Positions 1-5,407 of a DNA stretch of 8,152 nt are shown one piece after another. How positions within the stretch are numbered: position 1 is the first letter of the stretch; every line of letters starts with the position of its first letter. This DNA comes from Thermoplasmata archaeon (lineage in GTDB: Archaea > Thermoplasmatota > Thermoplasmata > Thermoplasmatales > Thermoplasmataceae), in assembly GCA_021792045.1 (NCBI GenBank), contig JAJYVJ010000073.1, positions 1 to 8,152 on the forward strand, in the 5' to 3' direction. A program made the position numbers and the translations under genes. Under the pieces are notes generated by a model. It did not search any database, was not told the origin of the DNA, and was given only the letters and a program-made list of their open reading frames with translations.

Positions 1-18
1 GTATAACTATTGTTATAC
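1..18. repeat. Perfect inverted repeat, possible operator
   Basis: GTATAAC-TATT-GTTATAC is a perfect 7-base inverted repeat with a 4-base spacer at the very start of the window. The half-site GTATAAC also occurs directly upstream of the vapB start codon (7561-7567), and GTTATAC occurs after module 1 (1500-1506). It may be a repressor site for a gene beyond the left edge or for module 1, whose promoter lies about 150 bases away. Function is inferred from symmetry only. Confidence 0.4.
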
Positions 19-168
19 AGCATAATACAAGAAAGTGTTTGTCGGGAATATTGCTTAGAATAGAGACAATAGAATTGACAATGCGTTACTCTGCACAGGC
101 CTACCGCACAATTCGCCCGATATGAGTAAATTGTAGAATTGCATTCCAAACTCTGTTGTCGAGATGGG

Positions 169-176
169 TTTAAATA
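169..176 (+). promoter_or_regulatory. TATA box of module 1 (leaderless)
   Basis: TTTAAATA matches the archaeal TATA-box consensus. Its centre is about 26 bases upstream of the ATG at 199, which puts the predicted transcription start at or next to that ATG. This favours a leaderless mRNA and argues against the upstream in-frame ATG at 139, which lies before the promoter. Confidence 0.7.
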
Positions 177-198
177 TAAGTTCCGAATAATTAGTAAC

Positions 199-762
199 AT
201 GGGACTTACCTACCCTGAGATCCTTTCGTTGCATTTTGGAAAAAATGAGTTTACTTCCAAAGAAGTCGGTGATCTCCTGCACTACGAACGGAGTGCTAAA
301 TTACTCTCTGATTTAAAATTTAAAGGTGTTCTTGAAAGGACTGGTAGAGGCAGATATAGGTGTCTTTCACCTCCAGAACGTCCTGATATAAGAAGTATCG
401 AGTGGAATAGAGTAACAAATATAATCAACAGGTCTCCGTTGGAAATGGCGTGGGACTGGTCTTCAGCAGTTGAAAGATGGACCAATGGCAGGTATCATGT
501 TGGACCGAATCCTTTCCATAGAATTTTTTATATATCTGTCTTCAGGAAAGATGTTGAAAAGTGGAAAGATTATTTAAAATCTCACGAAGTTGCCACATCA
601 GGTAAAAAGAAGGTGGGTGCTTCCGTGGAACTCATCCCCAGGAAAGACGTTAAGTTTGTCCATCTGAATGATGAGAAAGTCATACCCAGAGAAGACGCAT
701 TGAAAATTATCAAAAAACATCGCGGTATTTTCGGGGAGGCGGACAAACTCATTGAGCGTTGA
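199..762 (+). CDS. wHTH protein, AbiEi-like antitoxin/regulator (module 1)
   Basis: This 187-residue protein is probably the regulator and antitoxin of a type IV-like toxin-antitoxin pair with the nucleotidyltransferase that follows. Residues about 15-58 look like a winged helix: a segment reading FTSKEVGDLL, a putative recognition helix, then a wing ending GRGRYRCLSP. The middle contains an SPLEMAWDWSSAVERW stretch and a GGRYHVGPNPF-like patch (here NGRYHVGPNPF). The C-terminus is basic and amphipathic. The frame is open back to an ATG at 139, but the TATA box at 169-176 places the transcript start at the ATG at 199, so the shorter form was chosen. Its stop overlaps the next gene by 11 bases, which implies translational coupling. 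The DNA-binding role follows from the fold and the antitoxin role from the partner. The family name is a judgement by pattern, not by search. Confidence 0.7.
   Translation: MGLTYPEILSLHFGKNEFTSKEVGDLLHYERSAKLLSDLKFKGVLERTGRGRYRCLSPPERPDIRSIEWNRVTNIINRSPLEMAWDWSSAVERWTNGRYHVGPNPFHRIFYISVFRKDVEKWKDYLKSHEVATSGKKKVGASVELIPRKDVKFVHLNDEKVIPREDALKIIKKHRGIFGEADKLIER
733..739 (+). promoter_or_regulatory. Ribosome binding site deciding a TTG start
   Basis: GGGGAGG lies inside the end of the wHTH gene, 12 bases before the TTG at 752. No ATG or GTG is available in this frame near the conserved N-terminus of the nucleotidyltransferase, so this purine run supports TTG initiation. The spacing is rather long. 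Confidence 0.5.
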
Positions 763-1459
763 TCAGGATATAAGGGAAAAGAAATCGTTCGAATTACTTG
801 ATGATTTCCCATGGGATTCTGGTGCAACAATAATAGGTGGATATGCAATTTCCGGTTATGGCAGCCTAAGATACTCTGATGATCTTGATATTCTTGTACC
901 ACAAAGATCAAATAAATTGTTACTTAACTGGTTGCTTGGCAAAGGATATAGCATTTCAAAGCAAGCAAATCCGAATCCACAAAATTATGATGGAAATTAT
1001 CACAGGTTATTGAATGGAGAAGTTACAATTGATCTTTTGGCAGGATATGTGAGAGACAGGGATGCAAAAATAGACATCCCTGAAGATTGGATATCTCAAA
1101 ACCCATCATGGAAAAAGACAACGGGTTTCGCATCAGTAACTAAAAGGAGTGTTCCCATTGTAAGACTGGAATCTCTCTGGGCATTGAAGTTACAGGCAGG
1201 TAGGGACCAGGACATAACAGATCTCTACTCCATTCATCACTTAAAATTTGAAAAGGGGGAAGTGATAGGTTTATTCAAATCGGTGATGAAAGAGAGTTTG
1301 AAAGTTAAACTTCGTAAGACCAGTCAAAAGGCAAAAAGCACCAAGATATACGGTGATGCAAGGTCAAAACTCGCCTTAAAGGATACGGACAAAATCCGTA
1401 AAAGCTGGTTAGAATTCAGTGAAACAGTGGATGATATAGCCTCCCGGAGCTGTACCTAA
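752..1459 (+). CDS. Nucleotidyltransferase-fold toxin, AbiEii-like (module 1)
   Basis: This 235-residue protein has a DNA polymerase beta-type nucleotidyltransferase fold. It shows the GG loop (IIGGYAISGYG, residues 27-37), the paired metal-binding aspartates in SDDLDIL (D44 and D46) and a third acidic position in VTIDLL (D94). A later segment, LWALKLQAGRDQDITDL (142-158), matches the lysine plus R-D-x-x-D-L signature typical of AbiEii/DUF1814 proteins. Such proteins transfer nucleotides to a cellular target; for related enzymes (AbiEii, MenT) GTP binding or tRNA modification is reported. The substrate here is unknown. The start is TTG, overlapping the wHTH stop by 11 bases, with a GGGGAGG upstream. 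The basic C-terminal third (residues 180-220, many Lys and Arg) could contact RNA. All catalytic residues are present, so it appears intact. Confidence 0.8.
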   Translation: MSVDQDIREKKSFELLDDFPWDSGATIIGGYAISGYGSLRYSDDLDILVPQRSNKLLLNWLLGKGYSISKQANPNPQNYDGNYHRLLNGEVTIDLLAGYVRDRDAKIDIPEDWISQNPSWKKTTGFASVTKRSVPIVRLESLWALKLQAGRDQDITDLYSIHHLKFEKGEVIGLFKSVMKESLKVKLRKTSQKAKSTKIYGDARSKLALKDTDKIRKSWLEFSETVDDIASRSCT

Positions 1460-1491
1460 TTTCTGGTAATTTTTATTAAATTCGAATGTTG

Positions 1492-1499
1492 TATTTTTT
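1492..1499 (+). terminator. T-run terminator of module 1
   Basis: A six-base T-run about 35 bases after the nucleotidyltransferase stop, with an earlier T-rich stretch at 1469-1475. Archaeal polymerases commonly stop at such U-tracts without a hairpin. Confidence 0.4.
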
Positions 1500-1511
1500 G
1501 TTATACGGCAT
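1498..1511. repeat. Copy of a 14-base repeat flanking module 1
   Basis: TTGTTATACGGCAT matches TTGTTATACAGCAT at 10-23 in 13 of 14 bases. The two copies bracket module 1. They could be a trace of how the module arrived or shared regulatory half-sites. A match of this length in an AT-rich 8 kb window could also arise by chance. Confidence 0.25.
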
Positions 1512-1580
1512 GTTATTCAGTTACATTGCTCAAATTAATTGTTTCAAATCCTGTTTGTTCATGTTATTGTATAGAAACCT

Positions 1581-1588
1581 TATAATAA
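1581..1588 (+). promoter_or_regulatory. TATA box of the small ORF
   Basis: TATAATAA, preceded by CCT, is centred about 29 bases upstream of the ATG at 1614. A transcript would start within a few bases of that ATG. No other + strand gene follows it closely. Confidence 0.45.
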
Positions 1589-1613
1589 ACTAGGGTATGA
1601 CGATTTGTTGCAT

Positions 1614-1712
1614 ATGGAATCCAAAAAGAAGAAATTGGAGAGAAATATTGAGTTTTTTACAAAGGAAGACCCAATTGGTAAAATAGTCTATGAGAGACTT
1701 GAAAAACTTTAA
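1614..1712 (+). CDS. Possible 32-residue small protein
   Basis: This short ORF reads MESKKKKLERNIEFFTKEDP and ends IGKIVYERLEKL. It is highly charged, starts with a lysine cluster and is probably mostly helical. Three things suggest it is expressed rather than random: a TATA box at the right distance for a leaderless or near-leaderless message, a coding-like composition, and a T-rich terminator directly after the stop. The frame is open upstream to 1590, so it could instead be the tail of a lost longer gene. It sits between the convergent module 1 and ATPase 1. I recognise no family. An antitoxin fragment or regulatory peptide is possible, but nothing proves it. Confidence 0.4.
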   Translation: MESKKKKLERNIEFFTKEDPIGKIVYERLEKL

Positions 1713-1726
1713 TTTTTATTTTTTTA
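1711..1726 (+). terminator. T-rich terminator after the small ORF
   Basis: An AATTTTTATTTTTTTA tract begins within the stop codon of the small ORF. It contains T-runs of five and seven, a strong archaeal-type U-tract terminator on the + strand. Confidence 0.55.
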
Positions 1727-1817
1727 TGACTTTCGAGGCTAAAGATATTTTAAGCTCTGTTCAGCATTCTTTTCGGATTCGGAAGGGTGGCACCAGACTT
1801 CGTAGCTTAATAGAGTT

Positions 1818-1829
1818 CAGCTTAAGCTG
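1818..1829. repeat. 12-base palindrome beside the ATPase 1 stop
   Basis: CAGCTTAAGCTG is a perfect palindrome one base beyond the stop codon of ATPase 1 and is extended by partly symmetric GTTC/GTTC flanks. On the ATPase 1 transcript it could fold only a 4-base stem with a UUAA loop, and no U-tract follows. It is therefore either a weak 3' structure or a DNA site. Confidence 0.3.
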
Positions 1830-1830
1830 T

Positions 1831-3099
1831 TCATGATTTAGTGTTGTTTTGTGAAACAAGTAAGTGAATGAACGACTTAAGCTCAATTTGATCTCTACTT
1901 TGATCTTCACCCATATAGATAAGGACGCCTTTCTTTATTCCAAATTTTTTGATAAAATACCTGAGGCCGGCAAAATATTCATCCCTGACCACCTTACTGG
2001 ATTTTACTTCAACAGGTGTCATTTCTCTACCATCGAACAGGATACAATCAACTTCCTTGTTCCCCTCTCTCCAGTATCTGGTAGCACCGAGGGTGGTGAT
2101 GGCCTTCGTTTCGACAATCTTTCCATATTCTATTGACGGAAAATCTGCAAGTGAGAGTGATATGTCGTATGGATATACCTTTCTGAGCTTTCTGGATTCG
2201 GAAAGCGTGGAGGGCCTGTAGTTCTTCAGGATTCTTATCAACTTTGAGTATTCAAGAATACCTATATGCCGGTCAATTTCAGCCTTTCTTTTTCCAAAAT
2301 TCTGACTTATCTTGTCCACGTTCAATATGATGCCGGGTTCCGAGAGAAAGTAGTCCAATAAGGAGAGGATCAATTGAATATCCATTTTTTCGAATTCTTC
2401 TGCTATATCCAGGGCAACAATCTTTGCAGTAACCGTTTCCCTGATGTATTCGCTTATGTTCCGCTGGCTCGACACATTAACAAGTTCAGGAAAAGGTTTT
2501 CGCATATATTCATCCAACAAGTTCTTTAAATCAGGTATGATGAGCTGAACGTTATTGCTTGAACCACCGGACTTTATTGAATAATATTCCATAATTGAGA
2601 GAACAGGTATTTCCAGCGTAAAGTAGCGTCCAGCAAGATCATTGGCCGCATCTTTCTCCAGCTGCAGAGAAGCGGATCCAGTTACCACGAGCTTCAGGTG
2701 CGGAAAAAGATCATATAGAATCTTTATTTCAGAAGACCAGTTCTTGTGCTTCTGAATTTCATCAAGGAATACAGTCACCTTCTCATGCTTCCAGTCAACT
2801 TTGGTCAGGGACTGGTAGGTGTTAAGAACCTCTGTAATTTCCCCAAGTGAAAAATCGTAGGAAAAATAGACAAAACTTTCTGGCTTATCTGCTTGCAATA
2901 ACTCGTCTATAACCTGATAAATTAGCGTTGACTTTCCAACTCGTCTCAGGCCGGAAACAATTACAACTCCTTGCGGTTGGATAACCAGCTGTCGAAGGTC
3001 ATTGTATTGATCCCTTCTGAATTCCTTCTTAAGACCTGGATCAACTTTGCCTGTAAGCCACCACTGGTTCAAGAGCAATAAGGCCTCCTTCATTTGCAT
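1831..3099 (-). CDS. AAA ATPase with DUF4143 domain (ATPase 1)
   Basis: This is a predicted AAA ATPase of the AAA_14/DUF4143 type (COG1373-like), about 422 residues from the chosen start. The order is an N-terminal NQWWLTGKVDPG segment, Walker A GLRRVGKST (about 50-58), Walker B VFLDEIQ (110-116) and a sensor-like TGSAS (140-144). A wHTH-like middle follows, then a C-terminal part with NKEVDCIL and TPVEVKSS. That last pair matches the D...ExK core of a PD-(D/E)xK nuclease-like fold. The cellular role of this family is unknown. The frame is open to a GTG at 3141, but a TATA box at 3121-3128 is centred about 26 bases before the ATG at 3099, so that start was preferred. It is monocistronic and converges on module 1. 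It appears intact. Confidence 0.85.
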   Translation of the reverse strand: MQMKEALLLLNQWWLTGKVDPGLKKEFRRDQYNDLRQLVIQPQGVVIVSGLRRVGKSTLIYQVIDELLQADKPESFVYFSYDFSLGEITEVLNTYQSLTKVDWKHEKVTVFLDEIQKHKNWSSEIKILYDLFPHLKLVVTGSASLQLEKDAANDLAGRYFTLEIPVLSIMEYYSIKSGGSSNNVQLIIPDLKNLLDEYMRKPFPELVNVSSQRNISEYIRETVTAKIVALDIAEEFEKMDIQLILSLLDYFLSEPGIILNVDKISQNFGKRKAEIDRHIGILEYSKLIRILKNYRPSTLSESRKLRKVYPYDISLSLADFPSIEYGKIVETKAITTLGATRYWREGNKEVDCILFDGREMTPVEVKSSKVVRDEYFAGLRYFIKKFGIKKGVLIYMGEDQSRDQIELKSFIHLLVSQNNTKS

Positions 3100-3120
3100 A
3101 TTGTATAATATTGGGAACGA

Positions 3121-3128
3121 ATATTTAA
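3121..3128 (-). promoter_or_regulatory. TATA box of ATPase 1
   Basis: TTAAATAT on the - strand, centred about 26 bases before the ATG at 3099. It lies inside the longer reading frame that would begin at the GTG at 3141, so the shorter, leaderless form is more likely. Confidence 0.55.
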
Positions 3129-3527
3129 TGTATTCGTACACAATGGGTACCTATTCGAGAAAGGAAAAAAATAACGAAGAAAAGGCTTGGATTCATGGAG
3201 CGTCTCATTTATTCAGGTGTCAAGGATGGCTCAGTGGGGCCTTAGTCTCCCGCCTGTTCATTTCATATTTTGTCAGTGTTTTCCACGATCTCTGTAGCTA
3301 TATGCAACGCAATTGGTAATAAACATGCCTCGACTAATATTCTACTATCTTAAAACACCAGAATCCGACAGGCGGTTAAACGAATTAATATCTTGAATTC
3401 ATACAGGATTAAACTTACCCGAGAAATTGGTGAACCTTCTTGATATTTTCTTTACCTGGGCATTGACGATGGTCATAAATCGTTTTTAAAATAATGTAAT
3501 ATAATATACATAGATGGCTTCTTTTTA

Positions 3528-3547
3528 TGACAACTATTCTGTTGTCA
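3528..3547. repeat. Inverted repeat in the gene-poor stretch
   Basis: TGACAAC and GTTGTCA form a perfect 7-base inverted repeat around a 6-base spacer (TATTCT). An AT-rich, TATA-like stretch (about 3496-3510) lies just to the left, but only a 12-codon ORF follows. It may be an orphan operator or a transposon end. Confidence 0.3.
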
Positions 3548-3748
3548 GTTAAAACGCCTATACTATACATATTAAGTAGCGTGTATACTGCAATAATAAC
3601 TATCAAATAGCTATGCAAGAAGATACATACCATGAAGGTAAAAATTTACTCACCCACATCAGATGAGAAAGTTATAAGTTGAATAAAAAAATATTAGGGT
3701 AGCAAGAATACATCGAACCGGTTACTTATTACCTAAACTCCCACTAAT

Positions 3749-3883
3749 TTAACCCTCAGGTATCATGTCCTTGAACAGGTCAACAATCTTTTCAACAATC
3801 CTCTCCATCTTTGACAGTTCAAAGAAGATCTAATTCGCGGACATCTTTCCCAGTAAGTTGTGCTCCTTCAGCACTTGCAGAAT
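3749..3883 (-). pseudogene. Decayed coding fragment, possibly a transposase C-terminus
   Basis: Forty-four codons read ILQVLKEHNLLGKMSAN, an in-frame TAG at 3830-3832, then IFFELSKMERIVEKIVDL and FKDMIPEG before a TAA. The amino acid pattern on both sides of the stop is coherent. It resembles the tail of IS4/IS1634-like transposases, where an ELSKM-type segment precedes the end of the protein. Upstream the frame is closed almost at once, so only the 3' end survives, or more frameshifts separate it from the rest. I cannot name the family from memory with certainty. Confidence 0.35.
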
Positions 3884-4036
3884 TTAGACAATTCCGAATA
3901 TCCTCTTTTTTTCACTTCCCTTTGACTGTCAATCCGATTTTGATAGTTTTCTGGACGAAAAACTGGATCAGAATGTGATAATTACTATTATTTTGCCTCT
4001 TTTCTCTGGGTTTTCTTATACTTTTTTCGTATTTTT

Positions 4037-4054
4037 AGATAGCTACCGCTATCT
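4037..4054. repeat. Hairpin after the module 2 nucleotidyltransferase
   Basis: AGATAGC-TACC-GCTATCT is a perfect 7-base stem with a 4-base loop, 12 bases beyond the nucleotidyltransferase stop on the - strand. The - transcript continues into A-rich rather than U-rich sequence, so it is not a standard terminator. It could protect the mRNA 3' end or be a protein site. Confidence 0.4.
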
Positions 4055-4066
4055 TGCCCCTCTTTT

Positions 4067-4723
4067 TCATTGTGAGAAGGGATGCATTTCCGATGCGATC
4101 AGTGTGCCCGAGACGATGGCCTCAAGAGTTTTCTTCTTAATTCTAGCATAGGTTGATTCATTGAGATCCAAGTAGGGTAAAAGGCGTGGTTCAATATTTC
4201 CTATAGCTTTCACAAGAAGGTCAATATATGATGTTTTTCCACAACTGTCCAATAGATTCCTAAGACGTACGTAGTCTATGCTGGAATAGAAGACCAGGCC
4301 TGTTATATCTAGACGATCTTTTTGCCCCTTTATTGAGCTCTTCCTTTCGTCGAAGGCTCCAATTTTCAAAATCAAAAGTTCTTCAATTCTTGGTACTGTG
4401 ATGTTCTCTATTATTACACTGTTATTTATCAAATCCTGAGGGGGTATAGATAACCTGGAGTAGAATGGAGTATAAACATCAATGTCAAATTTTTGAAATT
4501 TGATCTCATAATTTCTTAGAGAAGGGTTCTTTCGCATCTCAAAGTCAGTAGATAGGGACCTGAACTGGTCGTAATCCACTACCATGTCAATATCTCTTGA
4601 CTTTTGTAACTTTGTATACATATAGATGGCCCAGCCCCCTATAAGGGTAAATTTATACTTCTTCGAAAGAAGCAAAAGCTCTTTCCATGATTCATTCGTG
4701 ATGTCGCTATTCCAGAATTCCAT
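4067..4723 (-). CDS. Nucleotidyltransferase-fold toxin (module 2)
   Basis: This 218-residue nucleotidyltransferase-fold protein carries FTLIGGWAIYMY (residues 25-36, the GG loop), KSRDIDMVV with metal-binding D44 and D46, and KFDIDVYTPFYSRL with the third acidic position at D80 or D82. The helical part contains EELLILKIGAFDERK and IKGQKDRLDI, the K...DR.DI signature of AbiEii/DUF1814-related enzymes in archaea. It should transfer a nucleotide to an unknown target and act as the toxin-like half of module 2. The start is ATG, 17 bases inside the wHTH gene. A GGAGATGA ribosome site is placed so that its GGAG is seven bases from the ATG. It shares fold and key motifs with the module 1 enzyme but little other sequence, so the two are distant relatives rather than a recent duplication. 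It appears intact. Confidence 0.8.
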   Translation of the reverse strand: MEFWNSDITNESWKELLLLSKKYKFTLIGGWAIYMYTKLQKSRDIDMVVDYDQFRSLSTDFEMRKNPSLRNYEIKFQKFDIDVYTPFYSRLSIPPQDLINNSVIIENITVPRIEELLILKIGAFDERKSSIKGQKDRLDITGLVFYSSIDYVRLRNLLDSCGKTSYIDLLVKAIGNIEPRLLPYLDLNESTYARIKKKTLEAIVSGTLIASEMHPFSQ

Positions 4724-5333
4724 CTTTCATCTCCATAATCTTTCTTTCCAGCAAGGCAATATACTCTTTGCTATACCAGGATGGAATGTTCCAAAGGTCT
4801 ACATATAGTTGGGGGACACTCACCATATTTATCCCCTTTGAGTAACGCTTTGAATTTTCCAGAAGCAGTGTATTAGTCTTAAGAACATACAGATTACCTG
4901 GAAGATTGTTAGAGGGGAATCTCTCCTTTACCTCTGCTAGAATATCCTCAGGAACATAAGTCCACACTTCGCTGTAATCCGCAGGAACCTCATTGAACAG
5001 GTAGTTAAAGGCGGTGTATGCACTGAGAATTGATCCATCAGGTAAACTCCGCTCAATTTCACGGACCGATCCACCTACCCTAGTAGAATAAATCAAGTCA
5101 CGCTGCAAATTTCTGAGTGAAGCCCATAGCATTAAAACTTTCTTAAAGGACGTTACAGAATAGCTTCTACCGGTCTTGGACACGGCGCCCATCCGATCTA
5201 ACTTGGTGACGGTCTTGTTTACTAAACCAATAGACACTCGTAACAATTGTGAAATTCGCTTCTGTTCAATAGCATTATTTCCGTACAGAACCTCACAAAG
5301 TATCTCTCTGATTACGGCCTCTTCCTTAAACAC
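4707..5333 (-). CDS. wHTH protein, AbiEi_2-like antitoxin/regulator (module 2)
   Basis: This 208-residue protein is the probable autoregulator and antitoxin for the nucleotidyltransferase overlapping its 3' end. Residues about 8-60 form a winged helix: helix REILCEVLYG, then KRISQLLRVSIGLVNKTVTKL as the helix-turn-helix, then a GRSYSVTS wing. The C-terminal segment VSVPQLYVDLWNIPSWYSKE (171-190) is close to the VSPVQLYLDL hallmark of AbiEi-type antitoxins of type IV systems. The start is GTG at 5333. A TATA box at 5361-5368 would start the transcript about six bases before it, and no better in-frame start is near. A 6-base inverted repeat sits just upstream of that TATA box, a reasonable place for autorepression. 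It differs clearly from the module 1 wHTH. Confidence 0.78.
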   Translation of the reverse strand: MFKEEAVIREILCEVLYGNNAIEQKRISQLLRVSIGLVNKTVTKLDRMGAVSKTGRSYSVTSFKKVLMLWASLRNLQRDLIYSTRVGGSVREIERSLPDGSILSAYTAFNYLFNEVPADYSEVWTYVPEDILAEVKERFPSNNLPGNLYVLKTNTLLLENSKRYSKGINMVSVPQLYVDLWNIPSWYSKEYIALLERKIMEMKDGILE

Positions 5334-5360
5334 TTGCTTTCACTTTATTCGTATCAATGT

Positions 5361-5368
5361 ATTTATAT
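5361..5368 (-). promoter_or_regulatory. TATA box of module 2
   Basis: ATATAAAT on the - strand, centred about 32 bases before the GTG at 5333, which predicts a very short leader. Module 2 therefore has its own promoter in the 74-base gap after ATPase 2, although read-through from ATPase 2 is possible. Confidence 0.6.
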
Positions 5369-5370
5369 GT

Positions 5371-5386
5371 TTCACTGTTTAGTGAA
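5371..5386. promoter_or_regulatory. Inverted repeat upstream of the module 2 TATA box
   Basis: TTCACT-GTTT-AGTGAA is a perfect 6-base inverted repeat with a 4-base spacer, two bases upstream of the TATA box. It occupies the BRE and upstream position, so a bound wHTH dimer could affect recruitment of TFB. The link to the wHTH is inferred from position. Confidence 0.5.
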
Positions 5387-5407
5387 TCTCGTTATATTGA
5401 AAATCCA

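Larger units (their letters stand above)
3142..4066. other. Long stretch without an intact gene
   Basis: About 925 bases in which I find no intact gene. The + strand frame through 3142-3318 and the - strand frame through 3415-3633 are open but have no recognisable domain or ribosome binding site. The - strand of about 3240-3350 has a broken coding-like frame (a stretch reading LLPIALHIATEIVENTDKI, then stops) that I cannot assign. The - strand of 3749-3883 has a clearer gene relic, listed separately. Two inverted repeats (3528-3547 and 4037-4054) are present. The picture is of decayed insertions rather than a regulatory region. Confidence 0.5.

Noticed and set aside
139..198. N-terminal extension of the module 1 wHTH from an ATG at 139
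   Set aside because: The TATA box at 169-176 lies inside it, and its position predicts a transcript starting at the ATG at 199.
1760..1815. Possible tRNA or tRNA fragment near a TTCGGATTCGG-like stretch
   Set aside because: No acceptor, D or anticodon arms can be formed around it.
1726..1836. 36-codon + strand ORF beginning MTFEAKDILSSV
   Set aside because: It follows directly on a terminator, has no promoter or ribosome site, and runs into the end of ATPase 1 on the other strand.
1864..2221. Two 90-codon + strand ORFs inside ATPase 1
   Set aside because: They are antisense shadows of a gene with clear conserved motifs.
3047..3319. 90-codon + strand ORF across the ATPase 1 start
   Set aside because: Its first third is antisense to ATPase 1, and the rest shows no domain or coding-like pattern.
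3415..3633. 72-codon - strand ORF in the gene-poor stretch
   Set aside because: Its composition is that of AT-rich noise. It has no ribosome site, recognisable domain or promoter at a useful distance.
3634..3681. 16-codon + strand ORF starting MKVKIYSPTSDEKV
   Set aside because: It looks protein-like but is very short, with no ribosome site or terminator. It is at most a fragment.
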